Assembly (NCBI GenBank): GCA_900696535.1
Contig: CAADGM010000016.1
Coordinates: 79,163-143,162 of the forward strand
Length of the DNA stretch: 64,000 bases
Source of the DNA: an uncultured Planctomycetota bacterium
GTDB taxonomy: Bacteria > Planctomycetota > Phycisphaerae > UBA1845 > Fen-1342
Direction: 5' to 3'
Shown here: piece after piece, positions 63,180 through 64,000 of the stretch
How the letters are laid out: each line of letters begins with the position of its first letter
How positions within the stretch are numbered: position 1 is the first letter of the stretch
Program-made: the position numbers and the translations under genes
Notes under the pieces: model-generated
The model's input: the letters and a program-made list of their open reading frames with translations, nothing else
The model's database searches: none
Told to the model about the DNA's origin: nothing

Positions 63180-64000
63180 ATGGATGTGGATCACGCAACA
63201 CCGGCCGGCGGCGCGGCGCCGCGCGAGCGCCTATTCACCTTTCGCAGCGGCGGCTGGGCGCTGCTGCTGTCGCTCATCCTGGCCGGCGGGGTGCTGGCGT
63301 ACTGGGCCGCGCGGCTGCCACTGCGGACGCCGACTGCTGGCGATGGCCGGCACGTTCACTCGTACGCGTTCGACCTCAGCCACGCACAGATTCCGGTCGA
63401 GGGAATCTACGCCGCGGGATTTCCGAAGGACGGCTTGCCGGCCCTGGTGAACCCGCTGGCGCTGACGCGCAACCAGCTTGACCAGTTCACGCGTGACCTG
63501 CGGCGCGGGCACCAGGGCAAGTTCCTGGTCGGCCACGACCGGGTTATCGGCGTCGAAATAGGCGGTCAGGCCCGGGCCTACCCACTCTCGATTCTCAACT
63601 GGCACGAGATCGTCAATGACACATTGAGCGGCGTGCCGATCGCAGTCACGTACAACCCCCTCTGTGACAGCGCCGTCGTATTCGATCGCCGCGTGGAAGA
63701 CCAGACGCTCGAGTTCGGCGTCAGCGGGCTGGTCTACAACTCGAACCTGCTCATGTACGACCGGCAGCCCGAGCACCGCGGCGAAAGCCTGTGGTCGCAG
63801 CTCCAGTTCAAGGCCGTCGCCGGCCCGGCGGCCGCGCGCGGCGCCGCGCTGTCGCTCGTGCCGGCGCGGGTCGTGCATTGGGCGGACTGGCAGGCGGCGC
63901 ATCCCGATACCACCGTGCTGGCGCCGGACGCGAGCCGCTGGAAGCTTTACAAGCGGACGTACGAGCCCTACTTCGGCACGGACGAACTGCGCTTCGCGGT
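63180..64000 (+). CDS. DUF3179 domain protein, cut by window end
   Basis: At least 273 residues, reading past the right edge. AGGA lies upstream of ATG 63180. The first 22 residues are cytoplasmic-like, then one membrane helix (WALLLSLILAGGVLAYWAA). The DUF3179 domain includes GQARAYPLSILNWHEIVNDT, GVPIAVTYNPLCDSAVVFDR, FGVSGLVYNSNLLMYDR and ESLWSQLQFKAVAG. The Cys in NPLCDSA and the surrounding residues suggest a metal or redox site. DUF3179 has no proven function. It lies downstream of ctaB on the same strand. Confidence 0.85.
   Translation, partial: MDVDHATPAGGAAPRERLFTFRSGGWALLLSLILAGGVLAYWAARLPLRTPTAGDGRHVHSYAFDLSHAQIPVEGIYAAGFPKDGLPALVNPLALTRNQLDQFTRDLRRGHQGKFLVGHDRVIGVEIGGQARAYPLSILNWHEIVNDTLSGVPIAVTYNPLCDSAVVFDRRVEDQTLEFGVSGLVYNSNLLMYDRQPEHRGESLWSQLQFKAVAGPAAARGAALSLVPARVVHWADWQAAHPDTTVLAPDASRWKLYKRTYEPYFGTDELRFA

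Overview
The window is a 64 kb, very GC-rich, densely coding bacterial chromosome segment. It most likely comes from a planctomycete of the Phycisphaerae type. The strongest hint is two secreted proteins that end in paired EF-hand/dockerin-like repeats (GDSDCDGDVDFDD; GDFTGDDRVSIADF), a signature I associate with that group. Supporting hints are a Gram-negative-style envelope gene set, heme A synthesis and squalene/phytoene-synthase-type isoprenoid genes. The taxonomy is an inference. I found no rRNA, tRNA, transposase, integrase or CRISPR array.

Layout. 1-10 kb: a short SelW-like selenoprotein gene with an in-frame UGA, next to thiD; a thioredoxin-fold/TPR secreted protein; a secreted PPC-repeat protein; a GH15-like glycosidase; a YceI protein and a pterin carbinolamine dehydratase. 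10-17.5 kb: an S9 peptidase diverging from a nadA-typA-rnpA-glycolipid glycosyltransferase run across a palindrome-rich intergenic region. 17.7-25.6 kb (minus strand): a run that reads prenyl synthase, dxs, squalene/phytoene synthase, cdsZ, RNase H fusion, DUF3553-like, ParA, VanZ. 25.6-30 kb: aat, ygfZ, cinA and a TPR protein.

30.3-54 kb is the main accessory region, an exopolysaccharide synthesis and export locus. Its first arm holds a double VanZ-like membrane protein, several glycosyltransferases, an O-antigen-ligase-like polymerase and a 1240-residue protein that fuses two GT4 glycosyltransferases to a CapK/PaaK-like adenylate-forming domain. A minus-strand pair follows (ABC-2 polysaccharide permease, ExeA-like ATPase). 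The second arm holds a Wza-like lipoprotein, a Wzz/GumC-like protein, a CpsD-like kinase, a FemAB-like protein, two glycosyltransferases and a polysaccharide deacetylase. A GT39 transferase and a PAP2 protein close it. Many of these belong to subfamilies that elsewhere accompany exosortase XrtA/PEP-CTERM loci, but no exosortase is in the window.

54-64 kb: an OB-like membrane protein, a large cytoplasmic protein with a DUF2325-like end, transaldolase, and a translationally coupled cca / SecD-P1-head lipoprotein / enoyl-CoA hydratase operon. Divergent ctaA and ctaB (heme O and heme A synthesis) come next, and a DUF3179 protein is cut by the window end.

The most noteworthy items are the selenoprotein that a standard gene caller would miss, the triple-domain glycosyltransferase fusion, the exosortase-less XrtA-style locus, and a dispersed hairpin repeat with a conserved loop and compensating stem changes.
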